DNA of 64,000 bases from Bradyrhizobium sp. 4. Its GTDB lineage: Bacteria; Pseudomonadota; Alphaproteobacteria; Rhizobiales; Xanthobacteraceae. The first letter of the stretch is position 1, and the number at the start of each line of letters is the position of its first letter. The DNA lies in the NCBI RefSeq assembly GCF_023100905.1, contig NZ_CP064686.1, forward strand, positions 7,280,001 to 7,344,000, read 5' to 3'. A program made the translations under genes and the position numbers. This document shows positions 28,541-37,311 of the stretch, one piece after another. A model generated the notes under the pieces. It did no database searches. It had not been told where the DNA came from and worked only from the letters and a program-made list of their open reading frames with translations.

Positions 28541-29338
28541 TCAATTTTGCTGCTGGGCCGGCTCCAGATGGGCAGCGTCGATCACGAACTGTGCCAACGC
28601 CCGGCCAAGGCAATCATGGACCTGTTTCGCCAGCTCAGGCCCGCGCGACGGGCTGAACAGGTCGAACTGCCCCTGGTCATTCCACTGCCGCATGATCGCG
28701 AAACGATCGAACAGCGGAATATCGTGCTCCTGCGCCACCACCCGCATATTGTCGAGGTATGGCGGCACCGAGATCATGGTTTCGGTACGCGGACTGTACT
28801 GCAGATTCATCAAGACGACGTCAGCCCCTGCCTTTTGCAACGCAACAACCCCTTCGGTCACCGCGCCACGAAAATCGTCGGGATCAATGGCTCGGATAGC
28901 ATCCACGGTCCCGGTCTGCCAGATGACCAAAGTAGGCGCTTTTGCTTCCATCAGCTTAACGAAGCTGGCGGCCGCCTCCTCAGCCGTTTTCTTGCTCTGT
29001 ATTTCTACGGAGACGTGCACAGTCTCGGTCGGCGGCAGCTTGTCCTTCAGGATGGCCTGCATCCGCGCCGGATAAGAAGCGTCCTCGGAGGCCGGAATCG
29101 TGGTCGAGCGGCTGCCGATGACCAGGATTTCGAGCGGCTTGCCGGCCTTGATGGCATCGGCGACCTTGGGAAGCTGGCTTTCGCTGGTGAGCAGATAGGA
29201 CGGCAATTCGCAGGCTGCGGGCGCGGCTGAAGCAGCAGGTGCCGCCGAAGCAGCAGGCGCAGCATCGTCCGCGCGCGCCGGAGGCGCGGCGAGACCACCG
29301 CACAGCAGGATCAGGCTCAGGAAAACCTTCGCCTTCAT
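28541..29338 (-). CDS. Exported SGNH-fold protein, probable pseudoenzyme
   Basis: 265-residue exported protein with a signal peptide (VFLSLILLCGGLAAPPARAD) and an Ala/Pro repeat linker (APAASAAPAASAAPAA). The fold parallels its neighbour: LEILVIGSRSTTIPAS, TLVIWQTGTVDAIRA, DVVLMNLQYSPRTE. The catalytic blocks are degenerate. Arg occupies the nucleophile position in block I (GSR instead of GSS), Val replaces Asn in GTN, and no DxxH is seen near the C-terminus. Its ATG shares one base with the opgC stop (TGATG). Confidence 0.8.
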   Translation of the reverse strand: MKAKVFLSLILLCGGLAAPPARADDAAPAASAAPAASAAPAACELPSYLLTSESQLPKVADAIKAGKPLEILVIGSRSTTIPASEDASYPARMQAILKDKLPPTETVHVSVEIQSKKTAEEAAASFVKLMEAKAPTLVIWQTGTVDAIRAIDPDDFRGAVTEGVVALQKAGADVVLMNLQYSPRTETMISVPPYLDNMRVVAQEHDIPLFDRFAIMRQWNDQGQFDLFSPSRGPELAKQVHDCLGRALAQFVIDAAHLEPAQQQN

Positions 29339-30603
29339 CAGCCCCCTCCCGCCATATCGGCGCTGCCGACGGCGCTTTTGGTTTTCGAACCGCTCTTGTC
29401 AGCCACCCGCTTGTACCACGAAATCAGCCAGGCCATGGCCCACATGATCAGGATTCCGGAGAGACTAATTAGCGCATGCATCACCGGGCCGCCCGAGACT
29501 TCGGCCAGGATGAAATGGCCGGCAAAGGCTAGGAAGACGCCAAGACAGAATATCTCCAGGGAATGCGAGCCGCACAGGATCAGCGGCCGCAGCCAGGGCG
29601 ATTTCAGGCCCGGCCAGTCCCGGGGCAGGATGCGCACGGTGAGCGCGGCCAGCGCCAGGAAATGCGTGAAGCGCAGCACGTCGAGGTCGGCCTTGTCGAT
29701 CGGATACATCCACTGCTCGAGCCGCTTCGGCATGAAGTGGGAGAGCTGCGGCACATACCAGGTCAGCGTCACGTAGAATGCCGCGACCAGATAGGCGATC
29801 GCGATCCACATCGTCACCCGCGAAGCGAGAATGTGCGACATCCGTCGCGCACCCCCGAGCGCGCACCATGCCCCGAACACGAACAGCAATTGCCAGGCGA
29901 AGGGATTGAAGGCCCAGAAGCCGTTTGGATAGGCCGACAGATAGAGATCGTATTCCCAGGTCACCGCGTAGAGCGCGACCGAGAGGCCGAGCGTCACGTC
30001 GGGGCGCCATTTCATCAGCCACAGGATCAAGGGCAGCGCCAGCATCAGCACGATGTAGAGCGGCAGCACGTCCATGTTGACCGGACGGAAGCGCAGCAGC
30101 AGCGCCTGCACGATCGTGACGTCGGGCTGCTTGAGGAAATCCATGATGCCCATCTCTTCGGTGTAGAGCGGGTTCTCGAACCTGGTCGCGACGTAGGAGA
30201 TTTCGGCAAGGAAGATCGTGAACAGGAAGACGTGGGCGACATAGATCTGCCAGACGCGCCGCAGGATGCGCGCGGTGGCGACGACGATGCCGGACTCCAG
30301 CATCGCCCGACCATAGACGAAGGCGGCGGTATAGCCGGAGATGAAGATGAAGATCTCGGTGGCGTCGCTGAAGCCGTAATTGCGGATCGTGAACCAGGTC
30401 AGAAGGCTCGGCGGCAAATGGTCGATGAAGATCAGCCACAGTGCCAGGCCGCGGAACAGGTCGAGCCGGAGCTCGCGCTCGCCGATGGCGGGCAGCGAAA
30501 TGGCCGGCGATGCCGCGCGCGGCTTCGCACCCGCGGATTTGACCTCCACAGGTTTGGCGGTTCCCGCGATCGTCGATCCCGTCACTTGGTCGGCAATGGT
30601 CAT
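29338..30603 (-). CDS. opgC: OpgC-family membrane acyltransferase
   Basis: 421-residue inner-membrane protein with about 10 membrane segments. OpgC adds succinyl groups to osmoregulated periplasmic glucans. The family start ELRLDLFRGLALWLIFIDHL is clear, followed by NYGFSDATEIFIFISGYTAA and VYGRAMLESG. It is the first gene of an operon with two exported SGNH proteins, coupled through a one-base TGATG overlap. The glycan and acyl donor are inferred from the family. Confidence 0.88.
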   Translation of the reverse strand: MTIADQVTGSTIAGTAKPVEVKSAGAKPRAASPAISLPAIGERELRLDLFRGLALWLIFIDHLPPSLLTWFTIRNYGFSDATEIFIFISGYTAAFVYGRAMLESGIVVATARILRRVWQIYVAHVFLFTIFLAEISYVATRFENPLYTEEMGIMDFLKQPDVTIVQALLLRFRPVNMDVLPLYIVLMLALPLILWLMKWRPDVTLGLSVALYAVTWEYDLYLSAYPNGFWAFNPFAWQLLFVFGAWCALGGARRMSHILASRVTMWIAIAYLVAAFYVTLTWYVPQLSHFMPKRLEQWMYPIDKADLDVLRFTHFLALAALTVRILPRDWPGLKSPWLRPLILCGSHSLEIFCLGVFLAFAGHFILAEVSGGPVMHALISLSGILIMWAMAWLISWYKRVADKSGSKTKSAVGSADMAGGG

Positions 30604-30795
30604 CGGGGGCTAAAAACCCTTCCGCAAATCGCGACGTGGCAAGGAGTGTACCGGTCCGGCCGTCATCTCGCAAAGCGCCCGCATCACATGCAAAGACACT
30701 TGGACGTGTACTTCCCTGCGAATTCTGGCGGGACGATGTCGCCAGAACCGCCTCCGGCGTTTGGTTCCCGAGCAGATTTCGGTATGATGGCAATC

Positions 30796-31188
30796 ATGTA
30801 CCGCGCCGTGACCCGCCAGATCGAAGTGACCGTCGAGCCGAACTTTGTTCCGGAGCAGTCGTCGGCCGACCGCTCCCGCTATTTCTGGTCCTACACCATC
30901 GTCATCACCAATTCCGGCGACGAGACCGTGCAGCTCAAGACGCGGCACTGGATCATCACCGACGCCACCGGCCGGCAGCAGGAGGTGAAGGGCGAGGGCG
31001 TCGTCGGCGAGCAGCCGACGCTCGCCCCCGGCGAACGCTTCGAATACACCTCCGGCGTGCCGCTGACGACCGCCTCGGGCTTCATGACCGGCCGCTACCA
31101 GATGGTCAGCGCAACCGGCGAACGCTTCGAGATCGACGTGCCGACGTTCTCGCTGGACAGCCCGGACAACAAGCGGGTGTTGAATTAG
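30796..31188 (+). CDS. apaG: ApaG protein
   Basis: 130-residue ApaG/DUF525 protein with an immunoglobulin-like beta fold. Family segments are FWSYTIVITNSGDETVQLKT, RHWIITDATGRQQEVKGEGV and SGFMTGRYQMVSATGERFEI. ATG 30796 begins MYRAVTRQIEVTVEPNFVPE, the conserved start; in-frame ATGs at 30784 and 30787 are alternatives. ApaG has been linked to cobalt/magnesium tolerance and to Ap4A metabolism in enterics; its molecular role is unclear. Confidence 0.92.
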   Translation: MYRAVTRQIEVTVEPNFVPEQSSADRSRYFWSYTIVITNSGDETVQLKTRHWIITDATGRQQEVKGEGVVGEQPTLAPGERFEYTSGVPLTTASGFMTGRYQMVSATGERFEIDVPTFSLDSPDNKRVLN

Positions 31189-31246
31189 GGTCTGAGATGG
31201 TCGGCACGCTTCGCTTTACCCGCCCTTACGGCACTACAGCACCGCG

Positions 31247-32254
31247 CTACGCGTCCTCGACGCCCGCCTCGTCCGGTGTGAACTCGTACACCGAGCTGCA
31301 GAACTCGCAGGTCACGACGACCTTGTCGTCCTTGACCATCGCGGCACGATCGTCGGACGAAAAGCTCTTCAGCATCGATGCCACCGCGTCGCGCGAGCAG
31401 GAGCATTGCGCCTTCAAGGGCAGCGGATTGAACACGCGCACGCCGCGTTCGTGGAACAGACGGTAGAGCAGCCGCTCGCCGGACAGCTCCGGATCGATCA
31501 GCTCGACATCTTCGACGGTCTCGATCAGCGAGCGCGCCTCGACCCAAGCATCGTCTTCAGCGACGGCATGCACCTCGACGCCTTCGGGCGCATCGCCGGG
31601 ATGCAGATCGGCCTGCCGCGCGCGCTCGGGCGCCTTCGGCAGGAACTGCATCAGCATGCCGCCGGCGCGCCAGCGATGCTTGCCGCCGTCGTTCGAGCGC
31701 CATTCCTCGCCGACGGCGAGGCGCACGCGGGTCGGGATCTGCTCGGAGCGCAGGAAATATTCGTGAGCGGCGTCTTCCAGGCTGCCGCCGTCGAGCGCGA
31801 CCAGGCCCTGGTAGCGGCTCATGTCGGGGCCCTGGTCGATGGTCATGGCTAGATGACCGTGCCCCAGCAGCGCGCCGGAATCCTTTGCATCGCCGAGGCG
31901 CGCGGCGTCGTAGCGCGCATAGGCGCGCAGACGATCCGGCGCCTGATAGTCCACGACCAGAAACGACACCGGACCGTCGGTCTGGGCCTGGAGGATGAAG
32001 CGGCCCTCGAACTTCAGCGCCGAGCCGAGCAGCGTGGTCAGCACGATGGCCTCGCCGAGCAGCTTGCCGACCGGCGCCGGGTAATCGTGCTTGGTCAGGA
32101 TCTCGTCGAGCGCCGGACCAAGCCGCACCAGCCGACCGCGCACATCGAGCGCGTCGACCTCGTAGGGCAGCACGGCGTCATCAATCGGAACCGCGGATGG
32201 CGCGCGAACCGGGCCTTCGGGCCCGGTTTTCATGTCAGGGGATTGGGAAACCAT
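31247..32254 (-). CDS. hslO: Redox-regulated chaperone Hsp33
   Basis: 335-residue cytoplasmic holdase activated by oxidation. The C-terminal zinc-binding motif CxC...CxxC is intact (KAQCSCSRD and VVVTCEFCSSVYEF). The N-terminal substrate-binding domain contains VGKLLGEAIVLTTLLGSALK and DYQAPDRLRAYARYD. Convergent with apaG. It lies downstream of argF across a repeat element, so it probably has its own promoter. Confidence 0.94.
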   Translation of the reverse strand: MVSQSPDMKTGPEGPVRAPSAVPIDDAVLPYEVDALDVRGRLVRLGPALDEILTKHDYPAPVGKLLGEAIVLTTLLGSALKFEGRFILQAQTDGPVSFLVVDYQAPDRLRAYARYDAARLGDAKDSGALLGHGHLAMTIDQGPDMSRYQGLVALDGGSLEDAAHEYFLRSEQIPTRVRLAVGEEWRSNDGGKHRWRAGGMLMQFLPKAPERARQADLHPGDAPEGVEVHAVAEDDAWVEARSLIETVEDVELIDPELSGERLLYRLFHERGVRVFNPLPLKAQCSCSRDAVASMLKSFSSDDRAAMVKDDKVVVTCEFCSSVYEFTPDEAGVEDA

Positions 32255-32344
32255 GGCGCTTTATCTGGGGTCGGAAGGCGGAATTGGAAGGGGTTCGGAG
32301 CAGCTCATCTGGACACTGGTTTGATCATGATACGGCAAATTCGG

Positions 32345-32467
32345 TGTCGTCCCGGCGAAGGCCGGGACCCATAACCACGAATATTGGTTTGGCGAAAACT
32401 CGTTGCCTCCGCCGATCTGCCACAAGAGAGATTCCGCGGTATGGGTCCCGGCCTTCGCCGGGACGAC
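32345..32467. repeat. Paired palindromic repeat, GTCGTCCCGGC family
   Basis: Two hairpins, each GTCCCGGC-N4-GCCGGGAC, form the ends of a larger perfect inverted repeat (GTCGTCCCGGCGAAGGCC and complement). It occupies the hslO-argF gap. Related copies are at 35649-35808 and 48371-48414. Confidence 0.75.
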
Positions 32468-32491
32468 GGAAAGTTAGCTCGCCGCGTCGAT

Positions 32492-33439
32492 CTACTTCAC
32501 TGCGTCGAAGCACCAGGCCAGAATGCCCTTCTGCGCGTGCAGGCGGTTTTCGGCCTCGTCGAACACGACGGATTGCGGACCGTCGATTACCTCGTCGGTG
32601 ACCTCCTCGCCGCGATGGGCGGGCAGGCAGTGCATGAACAGCGCATCCGGCTTGGCCAGCGACATCAGCTGGGCATTGACCTGATAGGGCTTGAGCACGT
32701 TGTGGCGGTGCTCGCCTTCTTTGTCGCCCATCGACACCCAGGTGTCGGTCACGACACAATCGGCGCCGCGCACGGCGGCTTCGGCATCGGTGCCGAGCAT
32801 GATCGGCGCGCCGGTTGCCTTGATGAAGTCGCGCATGGCTTTTTTCGGGGCGAGCTCCGGAGGTGTCGCGACATTGAGCTGGAACTTGAAGCGCTCGGCG
32901 GCGTGCGCCCAGGACGCCAGCACGTTGTTGTCGTCTCCGGTCCAGGCCACCGTCTTGCCCTCGATCGGGCCGCGATGTTCCTCGTAGGTCATGAGGTCGG
33001 CCATCACCTGGCAGGGATGCGAGCGCCGCGTCAGGCCGTTGATGACGGGCACGGTGGCGTTCGCCGCAAGCTCCAGAAGGGCGTCGTGATTGAGGATGCG
33101 GATCATGATCGCGTCGACATAGCGCGACAGCACCCGCGCGGTGTCGGCGATGGTCTCGCCGCGGCCGAGCTGCATCTCGGCACCGGTGAGCATGATGGGC
33201 TCGCCGCCGAGCTGGCGCATGGCAACATCGAAAGACACCCGCGTCCGCGTCGAGGGGCGCTCGAAGATCATCGCCAGCGTCTTGCCTTCGAGCGGCCTGA
33301 CCGGCTGATGCGCCTTCTGCTTCGCCTTCATCGCGGTGGACGCGGCGAGCATGAGCTTGAGCTCCGACAGCGGCAGCTCGTTGATATCGAGGAAGTGCTT
33401 CGGTGTTTTCTTGGGTGTTTTGTCGGGCGACTTGCTCAT
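32492..33439 (-). CDS. argF: Ornithine carbamoyltransferase
   Basis: 315-residue enzyme making citrulline from ornithine and carbamoyl phosphate. The carbamoyl-phosphate motif STRTRVSFDVAMRQLGG is present. The ornithine-binding and catalytic motif MHCLPAHRGEEVTDEVIDGP lies near the C-terminus. The ATG shares one base with the argD stop (TGATG), so the two are translationally coupled in an arginine operon. Confidence 0.95.
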   Translation of the reverse strand: MSKSPDKTPKKTPKHFLDINELPLSELKLMLAASTAMKAKQKAHQPVRPLEGKTLAMIFERPSTRTRVSFDVAMRQLGGEPIMLTGAEMQLGRGETIADTARVLSRYVDAIMIRILNHDALLELAANATVPVINGLTRRSHPCQVMADLMTYEEHRGPIEGKTVAWTGDDNNVLASWAHAAERFKFQLNVATPPELAPKKAMRDFIKATGAPIMLGTDAEAAVRGADCVVTDTWVSMGDKEGEHRHNVLKPYQVNAQLMSLAKPDALFMHCLPAHRGEEVTDEVIDGPQSVVFDEAENRLHAQKGILAWCFDAVK

Positions 33440-34641
33440 CAGCTTGCCGCCCGCTTGTTGCCGGACAACGCCGTGCAGGCGCGCTCGAGCCGCCCGACGC
33501 TGTCCTCGATCTCGGCTTCGGTGACGATCAAAGGCGGCAGGAAACGCACGACATTGTCGCCGGCCCCGACGGTGAGCAGCTTTTCTGCGCGCAAGGCTGC
33601 AACGAGATCGCCCGAAGGCACCACGGCCTTGATGCCGATCAGGAGGCCCTCGCCGCGCACTTCGCTGACGACATCAGAGTGGCGGTCGATCACGGAGGCG
33701 AGCTTCTGCTTGAGCAGCAGCGACATCCTCTGCACGTGATCGAAGAAGCCGGGCTTGAGCATGACGTCGAGCACGGCATTCGCAGCCGAGATCGCGAGCG
33801 GATTGCCGCCGAAGGTCGAGCCGTGCGAGCCCGGCGTCATGCCGGATGCCGCTTCCGCGGTCGCAAGGCAGGCGCCGATCGGGAAACCGCCGCCGAGCGC
33901 CTTGGCCAGCGACATCACGTCGGGTTCGACGCCAAGGCGGCGGTACGCGAACAGATCGCCGGTGCGGCCCATGCCGGTTTGCACCTCGTCGAAGGCGAGC
34001 AACAGACCCTTCTCGTCGCAGAGCTGGCGCAACGCCCTCAGGAAGGCGGGCGTTGCCGAACGCACACCGCCCTCGCCCTGGATCGGCTCGATCAGGATGC
34101 CGGCGGTCTGCGGACCGATCGCCTTTTTCACCGCGTCGAGACCGCCATGCGCAACCTGGTCGAAGCCCTCCATCGGGGGGCCGAAACCTTCGAGATATTT
34201 TGCCGAACCCGTCGCGGCAAGTGTCGCCAGCGTGCGGCCATGGAAGGCGCCTTCGAAGGTGATCATGCGATAACGGTCGGGATGGCCCTTCGCGGCGTGA
34301 TAACGGCGCACGACCTTGATCACGCATTCCAGCGCTTCGGCGCCGGAATTGCAGAAGAACACAAAATCCGCAAAACTTTCATTGCACAGGCGCGCGGCGA
34401 GCTTTTCGCCGTCCGGGCTCTGGAACAGGTTCGACATGTGCCAGAGCTTCGTGGCCTGCTCCTGCAACGCCGCGACCAGCGCCGGATGGGCATGGCCGAG
34501 CGCATTCACCGCCACCCCGGAGGTGAAATCCAGATAGCGCTCGCCACTGGTCGCGATCAGCCAGCAGCCTTCGCCACGCTCGAAACCGAGGTCGGACCTG
34601 GCGAAAACGGGGAGCAAATGCGGCGCTGCGCTGTTAGTCAT
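33439..34641 (-). CDS. argD: Acetylornithine aminotransferase
   Basis: 400-residue class III PLP aminotransferase of arginine synthesis; may also act on succinyldiaminopimelate. Signatures are FFCNSGAEALECVIKVVRRY, LLLAFDEVQTGMGRTGDLFA and the lysine region VMSLAKALGGGFPIGACLAT. ATG 34641 begins MTNSAAPHLLPVFARSD, the usual start. Longer upstream frame runs through a hairpin leader and is not coding. First gene of the argDF operon. Confidence 0.94.
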   Translation of the reverse strand: MTNSAAPHLLPVFARSDLGFERGEGCWLIATSGERYLDFTSGVAVNALGHAHPALVAALQEQATKLWHMSNLFQSPDGEKLAARLCNESFADFVFFCNSGAEALECVIKVVRRYHAAKGHPDRYRMITFEGAFHGRTLATLAATGSAKYLEGFGPPMEGFDQVAHGGLDAVKKAIGPQTAGILIEPIQGEGGVRSATPAFLRALRQLCDEKGLLLAFDEVQTGMGRTGDLFAYRRLGVEPDVMSLAKALGGGFPIGACLATAEAASGMTPGSHGSTFGGNPLAISAANAVLDVMLKPGFFDHVQRMSLLLKQKLASVIDRHSDVVSEVRGEGLLIGIKAVVPSGDLVAALRAEKLLTVGAGDNVVRFLPPLIVTEAEIEDSVGRLERACTALSGNKRAAS

Positions 34642-34716
34642 GACGGTCACTTGAATGTTGCGGACGGTGTGAGCGTGCATTGCGCAACGCACCATCGACC
34701 GGCCCGGAAAACGAAA

Positions 34717-34741
34717 CGTGCCGCCTCTTGAGGGCGGCACG
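34717..34741 (-). terminator. Terminator-like hairpin in the argD leader
   Basis: On the minus strand a 9-bp perfect stem CGTGCCGCC / GGCGGCACG with a 7-base loop is followed by TTTCGTTTT. It lies about 75 bases upstream of the argD start. There is no minus-strand gene ahead of it to terminate, so it may be an argD attenuator or may block antisense reading from the gcrA side. Confidence 0.5.
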
Positions 34742-34804
34742 TGCGACTATCTTAGGCCTGGTGAAACGGGTGTCAATGCCGCCCGGAAAGCCTCGCGAAA
34801 CGCT

Positions 34805-35016
34805 GAATCCGTAGTCTTGCGGTGCCGATTTTGCGGGATTTAGCCACGGAACATGTGGAAGCGAGTCGGCGGACTCTTGCGCGGGAGTCACGCCATATTG
34901 TAGCGTTTGGATTGTCAGATACGACATCTCGTGCAGTGGTTCTGATCTTTAAGTCCTTATGTACCGGCGTAAACGTTCGGGCGTTCAAGACGCGCCCGGC
35001 GAGCCTTAAGGGATTC
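34805..35016. promoter_or_regulatory. Cluster of five GANTC (CcrM) sites before gcrA
   Basis: GAATC 34805-34809, GAGTC 34863-34867, GACTC 34872-34876, GAGTC 34885-34889 and GATTC 35012-35016 lie in the argD-gcrA gap. GANTC is the CcrM methylation target in alphaproteobacteria and GcrA acts at methylated sites. The rest of the 455-base gap (34642-35096) contains the argD leader hairpin and no gene. Confidence 0.6.
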
Positions 35017-35096
35017 TGGCGGCACGGGTTTTTGAAGGCTTAGGCATTCGCTGCGAGGCCCCAGGATGGCGGGCGCGCAGCGAGGGAAAGGGTGCA

Positions 35097-35609
35097 ATGA
35101 CGGTTTTGACCTGGTCCGATGATCGCGTCGAGCAGCTGAAAAAGCTCTGGGAGGCCGGACTTTCGGCCAGCCAGATCGCGGCGGAGCTCGGCAATGTGAC
35201 CCGCAATGCCGTGATCGGCAAAGTGCACAGGCTCGGCCTTTCGGGCCGCGCCAAGAGCCCTTCATCGGCAGCGCCGCGGCCGCGCAAGGCGCGCCCCGCG
35301 CAGCACATGATGCGGGTGAGCCGCCCGATCTCGCGCGGCAACACCGCGCTGGCGCAGGCCTTCGAGGTCGAGGCTGAGCCGGATCCGGTCACCTATGACA
35401 ACGTGGTGCCGATGAGCCAGCGGCTGTCGCTGCTGGAATTGAACGAGGCGACCTGCCACTGGCCGGTCGGCGATCCCTCGAGCCCGGACTTCTTCTTCTG
35501 CGGTGGACGGGCGCTGTCCGGCCTGCCCTATTGCGCCCAGCACTCGCGCGTCGCGTACCAGCCGGCGTCGGATCGGCGCCGCGCACCGGTGAAGCCGGGC
35601 CCGCGGTAA
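35097..35609 (+). CDS. gcrA: Cell cycle regulator GcrA
   Basis: 170-residue GcrA, a sigma70-interacting regulator of cell-cycle genes. The N-terminal DNA-binding domain is WSDDRVEQLKKLWEAGLSAS, then TRNAVIGKVHRLGLSGRAKS. A basic linker follows. The C-terminal region has the conserved CHWPVGDP and FFFCGGRALSGLPYCAQHSR, the sigma-binding part with Cys/His residues. The length is typical. Upstream GANTC sites fit control by DNA methylation. Confidence 0.95.
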   Translation: MTVLTWSDDRVEQLKKLWEAGLSASQIAAELGNVTRNAVIGKVHRLGLSGRAKSPSSAAPRPRKARPAQHMMRVSRPISRGNTALAQAFEVEAEPDPVTYDNVVPMSQRLSLLELNEATCHWPVGDPSSPDFFFCGGRALSGLPYCAQHSRVAYQPASDRRRAPVKPGPR

Positions 35610-35648
35610 TTACGGCAAGTCGTCGCGCGAAGAAGGTTCAATTTCCGT

Positions 35649-35808
35649 GTCGTCCCGGCCTAGTGCGCAATTGCGCACGGGGGCCGGGACCCATACTCGG
35701 AGCGCGCGGTTGTTGCGCGAAAGAGGTCACTCCGAGTCTTCGCCAAACCACGTTCGGTGGTTATGGGTCGCGGATCAGCGCTCGCTTCGCTCGCTTGTCC
35801 GGGACGAC
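35649..35808. repeat. Composite palindromic repeat, GTCGTCCCGGC family
   Basis: Outer arms are CGTCCCGGCC and CCGGGACG. Inside are the palindrome GTGCGCAATTGCGCAC, a GGGCCGGGACCCATA hairpin and ACTCGGAG/CTCCGAGT arms. It fills the convergent gap between gcrA and phoB, leaving no room for a gene. Confidence 0.7.
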
Positions 35809-35853
35809 GTCGAAGAATTCGGGGACAGCTTGCCAAGAAACAAAGCTGCAACC

Positions 35854-36561
35854 CTACACCTGCTCCGCCTTCGCAAACCGATCATCCAGCGCGTAACCGG
35901 CCCCGCGGACGGTGCGGATCGGGTCCTGCTCGCGGCCGAGATTGAGCAGCTTGCGCAGGCGGCCGATATGCACGTCGACGGTGCGCTCGTCGATATAGAT
36001 GTCGCGGCCCCAGACGCTGTCGAGCAGTTGCTCGCGCGAGAACACCCGTCCCGGGTGCTCCAGGAAGAACTCCAGCAGGCGATATTCGGTCGGACCGAGA
36101 TCGATCGGCCGGCCCGAGCGCGCCACGCGGCGCTTGTCGCGGTCGAGTTCGATGTCGCCAAAAGCAAGGACGGTGGCGAGCCGCTCGGGGCTTGCGCGCC
36201 GCAGCAGGCCTTTCACGCGCGCCAGCAGCTCCGGCACCGAGAACGGCTTGACGATGTAATCGTCGGCGCCGGTCGCAAGACCCCGCACCCGCTCGCTCTC
36301 CTCGCCGCGCGCGGTGAGCATGATGATCGGGAGCTGCTTGGTCTCGGGACGGGTGCGAAGCCGCCGGCATAATTCGATGCCTGACAGGCCCGGCAGCATC
36401 CAGTCGAGCACGATCAGATCGGGGATGTGCTCCTTGAGGCGGGTGTCGGCGTCGTCGCCGCGCATCACCGTCTCGACGTCATAGCCGTCGCCTTCGAGGT
36501 TGTAGCGGAGAAGCTCGGTCAGGGCTTCCTCGTCCTCAACCACCATAATGCGTGCGCCCAT
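35854..36561 (-). CDS. phoB: Phosphate regulon response regulator PhoB
   Basis: 235-residue OmpR-type response regulator. The receiver domain has the acidic pair ED at residues 9-10, phospho-acceptor Asp53 (LIVLDWMLPG) and the conserved Lys in IVKPFSVPEL. The C-terminal winged helix contains GPTEYRLLEFFLEHPGRVFS and DVHIGRLRKLL. Last gene of the phoR-pst-phoU-phoB run, 23 bases after phoU. It should bind the Pho box before pstS. Confidence 0.95.
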   Translation of the reverse strand: MGARIMVVEDEEALTELLRYNLEGDGYDVETVMRGDDADTRLKEHIPDLIVLDWMLPGLSGIELCRRLRTRPETKQLPIIMLTARGEESERVRGLATGADDYIVKPFSVPELLARVKGLLRRASPERLATVLAFGDIELDRDKRRVARSGRPIDLGPTEYRLLEFFLEHPGRVFSREQLLDSVWGRDIYIDERTVDVHIGRLRKLLNLGREQDPIRTVRGAGYALDDRFAKAEQV

Positions 36562-36584
36562 CGGGTCGTCGCTCCCTTAAGTCT

Positions 36585-37301
36585 TCAGGTGTTCGGTACC
36601 GTGTTGGCGAAGGTCGTCATGTCGCCCTTCGGTCGCTTGTCGGTGATCGCCTGACCCTCGATCATGTAGAACACGGTCTCGGCGATGTTGGTGGCGTGGT
36701 CGCCGATCCGCTCGATGTTCTTGGCGCAGAACATCAGGTGAATACAGAACGAGATGTTGCGCGGATCCTCCATCATGTAGGTGAGGAGCTCGCGGAACAG
36801 CGAGGTGCAGATGGCGTCGACTTCCTCGTCACCCTTCCACACCGCCATCGCCGCCGGCAAATCATGCGCGGCATAAGCGTCCAGCACCGACTTGACCTGC
36901 TGCTGCACGAGGTCGGTCATGTGCTCGAGGCCGCGGAACAGCTTGAGCGGATGGAAGTCCGTCTCCAGCGCCGCGACGCGCTTGCCCATGTTCTTGGCGA
37001 GGTCGCCGATGCGCTCGAGATCGGTCGCGACGCGCATGGCGCCGACGATCTCGCGCAGATCGACCGCCATTGGCTGGCGCCGGGCGATGGTGAGCACCGC
37101 GCGTTCCTCGATGCGCTTCTGCAGCGCGTCGAGCTCGGTGTCGATGGCGACGACGCGCTGGCCGAGCGGGACGTCGCGGCGGATCAATGCGTCGACGGAC
37201 TCTACGATCATGCGTTCGGCGATGCCACCCATCTCGGCGACCAGGCGAGTGAGTTCCTGGAGGTCGGTGTCGAAGGCCTTTGCGGTATGTTCAGAACCCA
37301 T
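36585..37301 (-). CDS. phoU: Phosphate signalling protein PhoU
   Basis: 238-residue all-helical PhoU with two tandem three-helix repeats. Family motifs are HTAKAFDTDLQELTRLVAEM and ERIGDLAKNMGKRV in the first half, and KNIERIGDHATNIAETVFYM in the second, the metal-binding E/DxxxD regions. It links the Pst transporter to PhoR and keeps the regulon off in high phosphate. It starts 10 bases after pstB. Confidence 0.95.
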   Translation of the reverse strand: MGSEHTAKAFDTDLQELTRLVAEMGGIAERMIVESVDALIRRDVPLGQRVVAIDTELDALQKRIEERAVLTIARRQPMAVDLREIVGAMRVATDLERIGDLAKNMGKRVAALETDFHPLKLFRGLEHMTDLVQQQVKSVLDAYAAHDLPAAMAVWKGDEEVDAICTSLFRELLTYMMEDPRNISFCIHLMFCAKNIERIGDHATNIAETVFYMIEGQAITDKRPKGDMTTFANTVPNT

Positions 37302-37311
37302 GTCGCGTCTC

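Noticed and set aside
34634..34927. 97-codon minus-strand frame before argD
   Set aside because: It covers the argD leader hairpin and GANTC sites, has no family and no good ribosome-binding site.
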